From contig NZ_QLZR01000001.1 in assembly GCF_003289955.1 (NCBI RefSeq), positions 806,001 through 870,000 on the forward strand: a stretch of 64,000 bases of DNA, read 5' to 3'. Below are positions 32,641-41,252 of this stretch, one piece after another. Numbering within the stretch: position 1 is the stretch's first letter; every line of letters starts with the position of its first letter. The notes under the pieces were generated by a model. That model was not told where the DNA came from. It worked only from the letters and a program-made list of their open reading frames with translations, and made no database searches. A program made the position numbers and the translations under genes. Source of the DNA: Planococcus halotolerans (lineage in GTDB: Bacteria > Bacillota > Bacilli > Bacillales_A > Planococcaceae).

Positions 32641-32796
32641 CTTATTTAGAGCAGGTGGAGGGACAAGCCCTACGAAGCCCGGCAACCGGTCCAGCAATGG
32701 ACACGGTGCTAATTCTTGCAGCCAGAAATGAATGGCTGAGAAATAAGAAGTCGTTAACGCCCTTAACCTCTTCTTATTTGAAGAGGTTTTTTTATT
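32641..32796 (+). ncRNA. SAM-I riboswitch (S-box) of mtnW-mtnX-mtnB-mtnD
   Basis: P1 arms CTTATTT (32641-32647) and AAATAAG (32741-32747) enclose the S-box core: GGTGGAGGGAC, GCCCTACGAAGCCCGGCAACC and CACGGTGCTAATTC. A terminator with arms AACCTCTTC and GAAGAGGTT plus a T run follows at 32765-32796. Transcription of the salvage genes should be shut off at high S-adenosylmethionine. Confidence 0.96.
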
Positions 32797-32817
32797 TGAA
32801 ATAAAGGAGTGTCACAT

Positions 32818-34032
32818 ATGAGCAGACTGACAGCGAGCTATCAGGTATACGGCAAAGCGGGGTCTTTTGAAAAGAAGGCGGAAGGCATCGCGCTCGGACT
32901 CACGATCGGATCGTGGACCGACTTGCCGCTTCTCGAACAGGAGCAATTGAAAAAACATAAAGGCTATGTGGTATCGGTGGAGGAATTTCCACAAAGCCCT
33001 CACCCCCTCAAGCCCGATGCAATCAAAGCGCATATCAAAGTTTCCTATCCGAGCGCGAATTTCTCGGCGGATCTGCCGGCTATTCTGACCACCGTTTTCG
33101 GCAAATTGTCGCTCGACGGCGAAGTGAGATTATTGGATCTCGATTTTGAGGAAGGTCTATTGAAACAATTTCCTGGACCGCGCTTTGGCATCGACGGCAT
33201 CCGCGGATTGCTCGACGTCCACGGCCGCCCGCTCGTCATGAGCATCTTCAAAGGCGTGATTGGCCGGGACATCGATTATTTAACAGCGCAGCTCAGACAG
33301 CAAGCGCTTGGCGGCGTCGACCTGGTCAAAGACGACGAAATCCTGTTCGACAATCCGCTGACACCTTTTGAACAGCGCATCACCGCTGCGAAACAAGTGC
33401 TCCATGAAGTCTATAGCGAAACCGGCCACCGGACGCTTTATGCGGTGAACCTCTCAGGCCGCACATCTCAACTGCGCGATAAAGCACGAAAAGCTCGCGA
33501 ACTCGGCGCCGACGCTTTACTATTCAATGTCCATGCTTACGGACTCGATGTGCTGCAGGAACTGGCGGAAGATGACGAAATTGCACTTCCGCTCATGGCG
33601 CATCCAGCGTTCAGCGGCGCGTTCACTTCTTCTCCGTTCTACGGCGTCGCTGCACCGCTCGCGCTCGGCAAATTGACACGCTACGCCGGCGCTGACTTTT
33701 CATTGTTCCCCTCTCCTTACGGCAGTGTTGCCATGGAGAAGACAGCGGCACTGGCACTTGGCGAACAGTTAACGAATGAAAGCCTGTTGAAACCGGCGTT
33801 TCCAGTTCCTTCCGCCGGCATTCATCCGGGACTCGTACCGTTACTCATCAACGATTTCGGAATCGACAGCATCATCAACGCAGGCGGCGGTGTCCATGGA
33901 CATCCGGACGGCGCAGCAGGCGGCGGCAAAGCATTCCGCCAGGCGGTCGATGCTGTCCTGCAGAATCAAACATTGGAAAACGCCAGTGAACAGCAGCCAG
34001 AATTAAAAACAGCTTTGGAATTATGGGGGTAA
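32818..34032 (+). CDS. mtnW: 2,3-diketo-5-methylthiopentyl-1-phosphate enolase (RuBisCO-like protein)
   Basis: A 404-residue RuBisCO-like protein that enolises diketo-methylthiopentyl phosphate in methionine salvage. The carbamylated lysine and metal ligands are in [14 protein letters not shown] (about residues 164-177), KGVIGRD is the phosphate and lysine region and [14 protein letters not shown] the C-terminal phosphate loop. I chose the ATG at 32818, eight bases after AAAGGAG, rather than a GTG three codons upstream. It is first in a four-gene operon; mtnX begins two bases after its stop. Confidence 0.96.
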   Translation: MSRLTASYQVYGKAGSFEKKAEGIALGLTIGSWTDLPLLEQEQLKKHKGYVVSVEEFPQSPHPLKPDAIKAHIKVSYPSANFSADLPAILTTVFGKLSLDGEVRLLDLDFEEGLLKQFPGPRFGIDGIRGLLDVHGRPLVMSIFKGVIGRDIDYLTAQLRQQALGGVDLVKDDEILFDNPLTPFEQRITAAKQVLHEVYSETGHRTLYAVNLSGRTSQLRDKARKARELGADALLFNVHAYGLDVLQELAEDDEIALPLMAHPAFSGAFTSSPFYGVAAPLALGKLTRYAGADFSLFPSPYGSVAMEKTAALALGEQLTNESLLKPAFPVPSAGIHPGLVPLLINDFGIDSIINAGGGVHGHPDGAAGGGKAFRQAVDAVLQNQTLENASEQQPELKTALELWG

Positions 34033-34034
34033 TC

Positions 34035-34700
34035 ATGAAACAGCCAATCATCTTTTGTGATTTTGATGGCACAATCACAACCAATGATAATTTAATCGCC
34101 ATCATGAAGCATTTCAATCCACCGGGCTGGGAACCGATCAAAGACGAGATTCTCGCTCAAACTATCTCCATACGTGAAGGTGTCAAAAAGATGTTTTCTT
34201 TATTGCCATCATCCAAAAAGGACGAAGTCATCGCCTACGTGCTCGAGCAGGCAGAGATCCGGGAAGGCTTTGCAGATTTCGTCGCCTATACGAGACAGCA
34301 CAATATTCCGCTCTATATCGTCAGCGGCGGAATCGACTTTTTCGTTTACCCGCTGCTCGAACCGTTCGGACCGTTTGCCGGCATTTATTGCAACGAAGCC
34401 GATTTCTCAGGCGACACTATCCGCATCGATTTCCCGCACGGCTGCGACGAACAATGCGCAAGCCAAGGCTGCGGCTGCTGCAAGCCGTCGATCATCCGGA
34501 AGCTGCTTGCAGACGGCGGCACGAGCATTGTCATCGGCGACTCAATCACCGACCTGCAGGCAGCAAAATATGCCGACTTGGTCATTGCCCGCGATTTCCT
34601 GATTGAAAAATGCGAAGAACTGAACATCCCTTATGAGCCTTTTGAGAATTTCGGGGACGTTACGGAAATCATCGATTCGAAATTGGGTGTACGGTCATGA
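34035..34700 (+). CDS. mtnX: 2-hydroxy-3-keto-5-methylthiopentenyl-1-phosphate phosphatase
   Basis: A 221-residue HAD-superfamily phosphatase that dephosphorylates the product of MtnW to the acireductone. The nucleophile motif is [14 protein letters not shown] at the N-terminus, [10 protein letters not shown] is motif II, and [22 protein letters not shown] carries the metal-binding acidic residues. A cluster [13 protein letters not shown] near residue 140 is a family feature. The ATG at 34035 follows GGGGGT; an ATG four codons earlier would overlap mtnW. It overlaps mtnB by 4 bp. Confidence 0.94.
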   Translation: MKQPIIFCDFDGTITTNDNLIAIMKHFNPPGWEPIKDEILAQTISIREGVKKMFSLLPSSKKDEVIAYVLEQAEIREGFADFVAYTRQHNIPLYIVSGGIDFFVYPLLEPFGPFAGIYCNEADFSGDTIRIDFPHGCDEQCASQGCGCCKPSIIRKLLADGGTSIVIGDSITDLQAAKYADLVIARDFLIEKCEELNIPYEPFENFGDVTEIIDSKLGVRS

Positions 34701-35326
34701 CGGCAGAACAGACATTGACGAAGTTACAGGAAAAATGGAATGAGCTGGCGGACGTCAAGGACGTGCTTGCCGGACGCGACTGGTTCATGGGCACAAGCGG
34801 CAATCTCGCCATCAAAGTAAGCGATGCCCCTCTCCAGTTCCTGGTCACAGCAAGCGGCAAGGATAAATACAAACGGACCGATGAGGATTTCCTCCTCGTC
34901 GATGCGGCAGGCGAGCCGGTCGAAGCCACTCACCTTAAGCCTTCCGCCGAAACTTTGCTGCACAGCGCCATCTACAATAAAACTGGTGCAGGCTGCAGCC
35001 TCCATGTCCACACCGTTGCCAATAACGTCCTGTCCGAACATTATGGACGCGACGGCAAAATCGATTTCAAAGGACAGGAGCTCATCAAAGCATTCGGCTT
35101 ATGGGATGAAGATGCCGTGCTGTCCATACCCATTATCGCCAATCACGCTCATATTCCGCGGCTGGCGGAAGATTTCGAAGAACACCTGACGGCCGATAAA
35201 GGCGCAGTACTCATCCGCAATCACGGCATCACCATATGGGGCAAAGACGCTTTTGAAGCGAAGAAATTATTGGAGGCCAGCGAGTTTTTATTTCAATATC
35301 AACTGGCATTACTTCAAATAAAATAA
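34697..35326 (+). CDS. mtnB: Methylthioribulose-1-phosphate dehydratase
   Basis: A 209-residue class II aldolase/adducin-fold enzyme that removes water from methylthioribulose-1-phosphate. Zinc ligands are expected in [10 protein letters not shown] and in the C-terminal [23 protein letters not shown] and [10 protein letters not shown] bind the phosphate. It starts within the mtnX stop codon. It supplies the substrate of MtnW, so the gene order groups three successive steps. Confidence 0.95.
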   Translation: MTAEQTLTKLQEKWNELADVKDVLAGRDWFMGTSGNLAIKVSDAPLQFLVTASGKDKYKRTDEDFLLVDAAGEPVEATHLKPSAETLLHSAIYNKTGAGCSLHVHTVANNVLSEHYGRDGKIDFKGQELIKAFGLWDEDAVLSIPIIANHAHIPRLAEDFEEHLTADKGAVLIRNHGITIWGKDAFEAKKLLEASEFLFQYQLALLQIK

Positions 35327-35351
35327 ACCCAATCAGAGAGGAAGATTATTA

Positions 35352-35885
35352 ATGGCAATCATCAAAATTCAAGGTACAGACGAAACGATTGAAGCGCAAA
35401 ACGAAGTCGCAGCATTTTTGGAACAGCAGGAAGTTGTTTATGAACACTGGGATATCAATAAACTGCCGGAACCGCTCCGTGAAAAATTCGATTTGAGCGA
35501 TGACGAGAAAGAACAGATCCTGCAAGCGTTCAAAGCGGAAATCGACGATATCTCCGAGCGTCGCAACTACAAAGCGGCTGACGTCATTTCCCTTTCCGAT
35601 TCGAATCCGAAACTGGATGAATTATTGAAGAACTTCCAGCGCAAACATATCCATACAGACGACGAAGTCCGCTATATCGTCAGCGGCCACGGCGTTTTCA
35701 TCATCCAGGGCAAAGACGAGCGCTTTTTCGAAGTCCACCTGACGCCTGGCGATTTGATTTCCGTACCGGAAAACATCACGCATTACTTCACCCTCTCCGA
35801 TGACCGCAAAGTAGTCGCAGTACGCATCTTCGTTACGACTGAAGGATGGGTGCCGGTTTACCAGGAAGAAAGCGTGCAAAGCTGA
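35352..35885 (+). CDS. mtnD: Acireductone dioxygenase
   Basis: A 177-residue cupin that oxidises acireductone to 4-methylthio-2-oxobutanoate and formate with iron, or off-pathway with nickel. The metal-binding HIHTDDEVRYIVSGHGVF holds the two histidines and glutamate, and FEVHLTPGDLISVPENITHYF carries the fourth ligand. It has its own ribosome binding site (AGAGAGGAAG) 25 bp after mtnB. The methionine-regenerating aminotransferase gene is not in this window. Confidence 0.95.
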   Translation: MAIIKIQGTDETIEAQNEVAAFLEQQEVVYEHWDINKLPEPLREKFDLSDDEKEQILQAFKAEIDDISERRNYKAADVISLSDSNPKLDELLKNFQRKHIHTDDEVRYIVSGHGVFIIQGKDERFFEVHLTPGDLISVPENITHYFTLSDDRKVVAVRIFVTTEGWVPVYQEESVQS

Positions 35886-35910
35886 AAGCATTCTAACTAA
35901 ATGAAAACAG

Positions 35911-35957
35911 AATCCCGGAGAAGAAGCGCATCGCTTCGAGTCTCCGGGATTTTTTTG
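35911..35957 (+). terminator. Rho-independent terminator after mtnD
   Basis: AATCCCGGAGA pairs with TCTCCGGGATT, an inner GAAGCG/CGCTTC stem fills the loop, and a T run follows. Confidence 0.93.
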
Positions 35958-36069
35958 TATAAAAAAGCTTTTCATCACCGGCGTTTTGGGGGATAGTGTA
36001 ACAAATGAACACGCCGCACGTCCGCTTTTTGGAACGGCTGGCGTTCTGTTGATTCAAGGAGAGATTCTA

Positions 36070-37428
36070 ATGGCACTATTAATGACCGATAACGAAATTA
36101 CATTGGCAATTGTCCAGTCACTGAAAGAAGGGCGAATCCTGGAGTTCCAAGAAGTCATGGATGAACTGCAGCCCTATGATATGGCGCAGCATTACCTCCG
36201 CATACCGGACAAGCACCGCACCAAATTCCTTCTATACTTAACGACGGAACAATTGACGGAATTGATGGATGAACTGGACAGCGAAGAGCAGATGGAAATC
36301 CTGCAGAAACTGGGCGTCGAAAAATCCAAGAAAGTTCTCGACCGGATGGATAACGATGACCTGGCTTCGCTGCTCGCTGACATCGAGCCCCATCGCGCCG
36401 ATGAATTGCTGGCGAATATGAACAGCGATGAATCGACGATTGTCCAGAACCTGATGAATTACCCGCCTGAAACGGCCGGCCGGATCATGAACCCACGCTA
36501 CGTCTGGATTCCGAGCCATTACACCATCCGTGAAGCCATCGACAAGATTAAGCATTTTGTTCATTACGCCGAATTTCTAAACTACCTGTACGTGGTCGAT
36601 GAGGATAAACGTCTTGAAGGGGTTGTATCCTATAAGGATCTGCTTCTCGGTGAGCTGGATGAAGAAATCAAAAATGTCATGTACAGCCGCGTTGTAAAAG
36701 CGGATGTAATGACGGACCAGGAAGAAGTCGCCAATCTGATCAGCCGCTACGATTTCGTCTCGCTGCCGATTGTGGAAGATGACAACCGGCTCGTCGGTGT
36801 TGTGACCGTCGATGACGTAATCGATGTCGTTATGCAGGAAGCCAATGAGGATATCGAGAAACTATCCGCTTCCGGTAAATCGATTGATTTCAAAACAAAA
36901 CCGATTGTCGCCGCTTACCGTCGCCTGCCGTGGCTCGTCCTTTTGCTGTTTATCGGCTTGCTGTCCGGCGGCATCATCAGCCGGTTCGAGGCGACGCTTG
37001 AAACGGTTGTCGCGCTGACTTTCTTCATGCCGATGATTGCGGGCATGACCGGCAACACCGGCACCCAGTCGCTGGCGGTGGTCGTCCGCGGCCTCGTATC
37101 GCAGAAACCGAATTTCCGCCAAAGCATCAAATTGATTGTCCGGGAATTATGGGTCGGCATCATCATCGGTATAATTTGCGCCGTGCTGATCACAGGCATC
37201 GCTTATTTCTGGCAAGGCAGCCTCGTGCTCGGCTTTGTCGTCGGCAGCTCGCTGCTCCTGACGCTGATTATCGGAACCATGGCCGGCACCATCATTCCTT
37301 TAATTCTATTCAAATTAAACATCGATCCCGCCGTCGCATCGGGGCCGCTGATTACGACAATAAATGATATTTTGTCGCTGCTGATCTATTTCGGCATCGC
37401 CACTGTTTTCATCACGCAATTGATGTAG
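36070..37428 (+). CDS. mgtE: Magnesium transporter MgtE
   Basis: A 452-residue magnesium channel. An N-terminal MgtE_N helical domain (SLKEGRILEFQEVMDEL onward) is followed by two CBS domains (about residues 140-255, including VVDEDKRLEGVVSYKDLLL and DNRLVGVVTVDDVIDVV) and a five-helix membrane domain with TFFMPMIAGMTGNTGTQSLA and the pore-lining segments. The ATG at 36070 follows AAGGAGAGATTCTA; upstream frame extension has no support. The 110-bp leader is too short for an M-box magnesium riboswitch. Confidence 0.95.
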   Translation: MALLMTDNEITLAIVQSLKEGRILEFQEVMDELQPYDMAQHYLRIPDKHRTKFLLYLTTEQLTELMDELDSEEQMEILQKLGVEKSKKVLDRMDNDDLASLLADIEPHRADELLANMNSDESTIVQNLMNYPPETAGRIMNPRYVWIPSHYTIREAIDKIKHFVHYAEFLNYLYVVDEDKRLEGVVSYKDLLLGELDEEIKNVMYSRVVKADVMTDQEEVANLISRYDFVSLPIVEDDNRLVGVVTVDDVIDVVMQEANEDIEKLSASGKSIDFKTKPIVAAYRRLPWLVLLLFIGLLSGGIISRFEATLETVVALTFFMPMIAGMTGNTGTQSLAVVVRGLVSQKPNFRQSIKLIVRELWVGIIIGIICAVLITGIAYFWQGSLVLGFVVGSSLLLTLIIGTMAGTIIPLILFKLNIDPAVASGPLITTINDILSLLIYFGIATVFITQLM

Positions 37429-37506
37429 AAAGTTGCGCCAGTACTATTCCCTTTATTCCTATTAAATTACTTGGTATAATGTCCAAAAGAGTAAAGGGGT
37501 TGCATT

Positions 37507-37917
37507 ATGACTATTCCAAAACCGCTTGTCCAAATAAATCAGAGTTTTATTGTATTGTCCGTTATTGCCGGGCTGATCCTTTCACCAGCTATCCTCCTGC
37601 TGCCGTTTGCAGTGGGTGTCTATACATTGATCACGAAGAAAAATCCAGTCATCATGGCCGCCAGACCGCTTTTGAAGAAGCCGGCCAATGAATATATCCA
37701 GGAAGACCGCGACCAGCAATTGTTCAATCAATGGATTGCGACTGTCTGCCTCGGGTTATCGCTGGTATTTTTCTCCGCCGGAATCACGGCAGCCGCTTAT
37801 TTCTTCAGCATCATGGTCATGGCAGCAGCCGGCATTGCGTTGATGGGCTATTGCATCGGCTGTACCATTCGCTACCGTTTGATGATGATGAAGCACAACC
37901 GCACCCGGACGAATTAA
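37507..37917 (+). CDS. DUF4395 family membrane protein
   Basis: A 136-residue protein with two pairs of hydrophobic segments. It opens IPKPLVQINQSFIVLSVIAG and ends with AAAGIALMGYCIGCTIRYR; the FNQWIATVCLGLSLVFF block and the CIGC pair are typical of the DUF4395 family, whose role is unknown though it sometimes accompanies thiol-redox genes. The ATG follows AAAGGGGTTGCATT, with a TATAAT at 37475-37480. It is a single-gene unit ended by a clear terminator. Confidence 0.82.
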   Translation: MTIPKPLVQINQSFIVLSVIAGLILSPAILLLPFAVGVYTLITKKNPVIMAARPLLKKPANEYIQEDRDQQLFNQWIATVCLGLSLVFFSAGITAAAYFFSIMVMAAAGIALMGYCIGCTIRYRLMMMKHNRTRTN

Positions 37918-37924
37918 ATACTGT

Positions 37925-37965
37925 ACGCCTCATTGAAAGTGAAATCTTTCTAATGAGGCGTTTTT
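37925..37965 (+). terminator. Rho-independent terminator after the DUF4395 gene
   Basis: ACGCCTCATT pairs with AATGAGGCGT, with GAAAG/CTTTC as an inner stem, followed by TTTTTAT. Confidence 0.92.
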
Positions 37966-38040
37966 ATATGCTTAATTTCAATTTGCAGTTTCATAATTCC
38001 GAAATTTCGCTATACTGGAAATAATAGGGGGGAGTTGCTG

Positions 38041-38682
38041 GTGAAATTGGTTAAAGGATTTATCGAAGGATACAAAGGTTACGCTGTTCAATACCTGCTC
38101 ATCCGGCAGGAAGAAGCTTCCGGCCGTCTCGCTCTAATGCTGCCGGGCGCCGGGTATACGAGCCAGGCACCGCTGTTCCATTACGCTACGGATATCTACC
38201 TGCAAAAAGGCTACGATGTTTTAAGTGTGAATTACCGCTACAACGATGAATTTTACGATGACTTCACAACGGAAGAATTGAGCGAAGCCGTTCGTTTTGA
38301 TGTGGCAAAAATCATCGATCAAGTGATGGCCGAATCCTCCTACGAGAAATTCTGCCTGATCGGCAAATCCTTCGGCACCATCGCGATGGCGTCCGAATTG
38401 CAGCGTCCGCTGTTCCGGGATGCAAACGCCATCTGGCTGACGCCGCTCATCAAACGGCCGGATGTTTTTGATGCGATGCATACCTTTCCGAACCGGGCAC
38501 TCAGTTTTATTGGTGATGAAGATCCGGGTTACATTCCAGAACGGTGGAATCAATTAGAAACGAATCCGCAGATGACGCTGCGATTGGTGCCCGGCACCGA
38601 GCACAGTCTGGAGATTCCAGGAAAGATCCTCGCTTCCATCGACATCATGAAAGACATCATGGACGAAATCGAGAAATTCTAA
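38041..38682 (+). CDS. Alpha/beta hydrolase family protein
   Basis: About 213 residues with an alpha/beta hydrolase fold. The nucleophile elbow is LIGKSFGTIAMA, the likely acid lies in SFIGDEDPGYIPE and the histidine in VPGTEHSLEIPG, giving a complete triad. The opening LALMLPGAGYTSQAPLFHYA provides the oxyanion loop. I take the GTG at 38041 as start, six bases after AGGGGGGAG; a TTG at 38035 is possible. The substrate is unknown. The VOC protein gene follows by 16 bp. Confidence 0.8.
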   Translation: MKLVKGFIEGYKGYAVQYLLIRQEEASGRLALMLPGAGYTSQAPLFHYATDIYLQKGYDVLSVNYRYNDEFYDDFTTEELSEAVRFDVAKIIDQVMAESSYEKFCLIGKSFGTIAMASELQRPLFRDANAIWLTPLIKRPDVFDAMHTFPNRALSFIGDEDPGYIPERWNQLETNPQMTLRLVPGTEHSLEIPGKILASIDIMKDIMDEIEKF

Positions 38683-38698
38683 AAGGAGGACAATACTG

Positions 38699-39079
38699 AT
38701 GACTATAACCACTGTCCAGAAAATCAATCAAATCGGCGTGCCTGTGAAAGATATTACACGGGCGATCGACTTTTACAAAGAACAACTAGGCCTGTCCCTC
38801 TTGTTCAGCACAGATACGATGGCGTTCTTCGACTGCGATGGCTTGCGCCTGATGTTGAGCCTGCCGGAAAAAGAGCAATTCGCCCATGCCAGTTCGGTCA
38901 TTTATTTCGAAGTCGAAGATATTGACCGCAGCTATACAGACTTTCAAGCGCGCGGCGTCGAGTTCAGCGGCCCTCCCCATTGTGTCGTCAAAAATGGTCC
39001 CGCTGAAACGTGGATGGCGTTCTTTGAAGATACCGAAGGAAATACGCACGCTCTGACGAGTGATAAGATTTCTTCATAG
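38699..39079 (+). CDS. VOC family protein (glyoxalase/dioxygenase superfamily)
   Basis: A 126-residue single-module vicinal oxygen chelate protein. QKINQIGVPVKDITRAIDFYKEQLGL and the C-terminal MAFFEDTEGNTHALTSD frame the usual metal-binding fold; the first conserved histidine is replaced by glutamine (INQIGVPV), so lyase-type metal chemistry may be altered. Related proteins range from glyoxalases to antibiotic-resistance and binding proteins, and no specific role can be assigned. It shares a transcript with the preceding hydrolase and is followed by a strong terminator. Confidence 0.85.
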   Translation: MTITTVQKINQIGVPVKDITRAIDFYKEQLGLSLLFSTDTMAFFDCDGLRLMLSLPEKEQFAHASSVIYFEVEDIDRSYTDFQARGVEFSGPPHCVVKNGPAETWMAFFEDTEGNTHALTSDKISS

Positions 39080-39086
39080 GAATGAA

Positions 39087-39125
39087 CGAAAGTCCGGACA
39101 GCCACAGCCGTCCGGACTTTCGTTT
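39087..39125 (+). terminator. Rho-independent terminator after the VOC gene
   Basis: CGAAAGTCCGGAC and GTCCGGACTTTCG are perfect 13-base arms around AGCCACAGCC, followed by TTTG. Confidence 0.9.
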
Positions 39126-39135
39126 GTGATGGAAA

Positions 39136-39193
39136 AACATTCGGCGGGGCGAATGTTCCAGGGGATAGTTGCCGCTGTGCGGCGCAACTATCC
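39136..39193. repeat. Tandem hairpin module beside the VOC terminator
   Basis: AACATTCG-GCGGGG-CGAATGTT (39136-39157) is followed after five bases by GGATAGTTGC...GCAACTATCC (39163-39193). Position and two-hairpin layout match the modules next to the other arrays, though the sequence differs. Confidence 0.75.
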
Positions 39194-39272
39194 GATGAAT
39201 TCAATGTTTTTTCTTTTGGAGGTATGCCCGGATAAGAGCTAGTGAGAGTAGTAATTTCCATTTTTACGGATA

Positions 39273-39472
39273 TACTGTCTGTTATGAGCTAAATACTGTC
39301 CATTACGTGTTGAGAGCGAAATTTAACGCCTCAAGTTATGAGAAATCAGCAATCTTATTTTCCATTATTTGGGCTTACTTTCCAAATAGCCTAATTTACT
39401 TTCCAGTTTGGCTTAAATACTTTCCAAATTGACTGAAATACTTTCCAATTCGCCATGAATACTTTCTATTTC
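39273..39472 (+). repeat. Family D repeat array (TACTKTCC, 21-bp period)
   Basis: Two TACTGTC units start at 39273 and 39294; five TACTTTC units start at 39376, 39397, 39418, 39439 and 39460. Every step within a block is 21 bp, and the blocks are 82 bp apart. The linker contains TCTTATTTTCCATTATTT, similar to the linker of family C. No gene is seen in 39080-39579. Confidence 0.92.
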
Positions 39473-39534
39473 CTAATTACAGTTGAACGCCGATTTTACT
39501 GTATAATATTACCACATAATATTAACTCTCACTC

Positions 39535-39576
39535 CAAAAAAACACCCCACCAAAGCACTCGCTCCAGAGAGGTGTC
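39535..39576 (-). terminator. Terminator of the ABC exporter operon
   Basis: On minus, ACACC at the 5' arm pairs with GGTGT after a long loop with AGAG/CTCG-like inner contacts, followed by seven T residues. Confidence 0.7.
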
Positions 39577-39579
39577 TAC

Positions 39580-40296
39580 CTACATCTCCACTTCCGCTTT
39601 GGAAGTTTCTTTCACATCTTCCGCTTTCCAATCTTCCGGAAACGTCTTGCGCCATCCTATGACCACTGCCACAATCAGCAGTACCAAATAGACATAGATG
39701 CCGTAATCGATCGCCCTTGCGATGAAATGGACGCCGAGGAACGCACCGATGATGAACGTCATCAGCATCATCCGGGCAGTGCCGGGATCCTGTGCGAACT
39801 CAAAGGATCTCGTGTACGGAAAGTCTTCATCTTTCATTACTCTATAGGTAATCAGTGATTGCAGAATGGCGCTCAGCAGCACAACGCCAAGGTCCGGCAG
39901 GATGCGTGCCGAAAAGATGAATACATATGCAACGCTGATCACCACAAATATAGGAAGATACAGTTTGGCGAGAAACGCTTTAATCGCCGCGCTGAAAGCC
40001 GCAGACTCACGCTCAATCGGAGCTGCCCTGAAAACCCAGCCGCCTTTGTAGCTGCCTGAGAATTTCAGCATGAAAATTGTTCCCGGAATCATGATGTTGC
40101 AGAAATAGATGAACAAAAACATATTGCCTTCTGAAATATCGGCGAGGCTGCGGATCCGCAATTCATTGAATATGAATAAAAACGGGAAAATCACAGACAT
40201 TGCGAGATTCGGAAAAGCTTTCAGCTTGAACTCTCTTTCCTTTTTCATCATCAATGCTGAAAATCGGAAAAAACACGTTCTTCCTTGCTGCGGCAC
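39580..40296 (-). CDS. ABC exporter permease, C-terminal fragment (downstream of frameshift)
   Basis: This 238-codon frame holds the second half of the permease: from FFRFSALMMKKEREFKLKAF onward there are about five to six membrane helices, ending EDWKAEDVKETSKAEVEM. Its first ten codons overlap the previous frame and are not protein-like in this reading. No ribosome binding site suits an independent start. Adding one T to the T6 run (plus-strand A6 at 40267-40272) fuses it smoothly to the upstream fragment as ERVFFRFSALMM. I regard it as part of one gene broken by a frameshift, or expressed through slippage. Confidence 0.75.
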   Translation of the reverse strand: MPQQGRTCFFRFSALMMKKEREFKLKAFPNLAMSVIFPFLFIFNELRIRSLADISEGNMFLFIYFCNIMIPGTIFMLKFSGSYKGGWVFRAAPIERESAAFSAAIKAFLAKLYLPIFVVISVAYVFIFSARILPDLGVVLLSAILQSLITYRVMKDEDFPYTRSFEFAQDPGTARMMLMTFIIGAFLGVHFIARAIDYGIYVYLVLLIVAVVIGWRKTFPEDWKAEDVKETSKAEVEM

Positions 40297-41252
40297 AACA
40301 GCTTCGCCCAGAATTCATCGAGTAAATGCCTGCCCGGTTTCCGGCTTTTCGTATCGCTCAGCATTTTCTCGAGATTGCGTTCAAATGAAGGCATCAATCG
40401 GCTGTACACCAAAATCGCGACAATCGGCACAAGAATTGCAAGTGCAGTAAACGCAATCATATGACCGGCCGTATTGCCGTTCAGTATCATCTCAAACGGC
40501 GCACCGTACCAGATCGGCGGAATCAGGTAATGCCACCAGCTGAACGAGTAAGTTATATTGAGATTGGTGAATTCAAATGCATGGATGAGCACTTGGTAAC
40601 CGACTATGAGTCCCACTGAAAGCAGGATTTGGACGTAATTGATGATGTCTTTCAAGCGCTCTCCGTCGAAATAGCGCAGCACAAACAGGTAAAGCAGCGA
40701 CGTCAGCACGACAACCAATAACATCGCCAATATTATTTCTCCCAGGAAAATTAGAGAGAACAGAGGTCCGTGCCGGTACAAACCTACGAACAACGGCAAG
40801 GCCACAAACGCGCCGGTTACAAAGCTCATATAAATCAGGATATGAATCGTTTTCGCAACCGTAATCGTCTTTTTATCGACCGGTTTCGTCTGCAGCACAT
40901 TCTTATCGCGGACATCCAGCAGGACCGATGTAAAATCGGCGATCATTGAAGTCATGAGGATAAACAGGATCATGCCGAACATGATACTCATCTGGAAAAT
41001 GTAATTTTCGCCGATAAACAGGAATGGCAGCAACAGTAAACTGTAGATGCCATAAATCCACAGCGATTTCAGGAATTGATTGCCTTCCTTTTTCTTGCCC
41101 ATTTCATTGAAAACCGTCGGCACCCGGCGCTCGTCCATTGTCAGTTTGATCCGCAAAATCAGCATCATGACTTCGTAATCGACGCCGAAACGACGGAACA
41201 GCCCCTTGAACAATGCGATGAATTTGAGTGATTTAAACTCACGCATCGTCAT
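40251..41252 (-). CDS. ABC exporter permease, N-terminal fragment (upstream of frameshift)
   Basis: A 333-codon frame carrying the first half of a putative ABC exporter permease (ABC_export-like, usually about 550 residues). It has around six helices, with TSMIADFTSVLLDVRDKNVLQTKPVDKKTI as a cytoplasmic loop typical of this group, and ends LDEFWAKLLCRSKEERVFSDFQH just after a T6 run. The last residues SDFQH are probably an artefact of the frameshift. Its start overlaps the ATPase gene by 14 bp, so it is coupled to it. Confidence 0.8.
   Translation of the reverse strand: MTMREFKSLKFIALFKGLFRRFGVDYEVMMLILRIKLTMDERRVPTVFNEMGKKKEGNQFLKSLWIYGIYSLLLLPFLFIGENYIFQMSIMFGMILFILMTSMIADFTSVLLDVRDKNVLQTKPVDKKTITVAKTIHILIYMSFVTGAFVALPLFVGLYRHGPLFSLIFLGEIILAMLLVVVLTSLLYLFVLRYFDGERLKDIINYVQILLSVGLIVGYQVLIHAFEFTNLNITYSFSWWHYLIPPIWYGAPFEMILNGNTAGHMIAFTALAILVPIVAILVYSRLMPSFERNLEKMLSDTKSRKPGRHLLDEFWAKLLCRSKEERVFSDFQH

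Noticed and set aside
35958..36069. M-box magnesium riboswitch before mgtE
   Set aside because: The leader is about 110 bp after the mtnD terminator, too short, and the conserved M-box segments are not seen.
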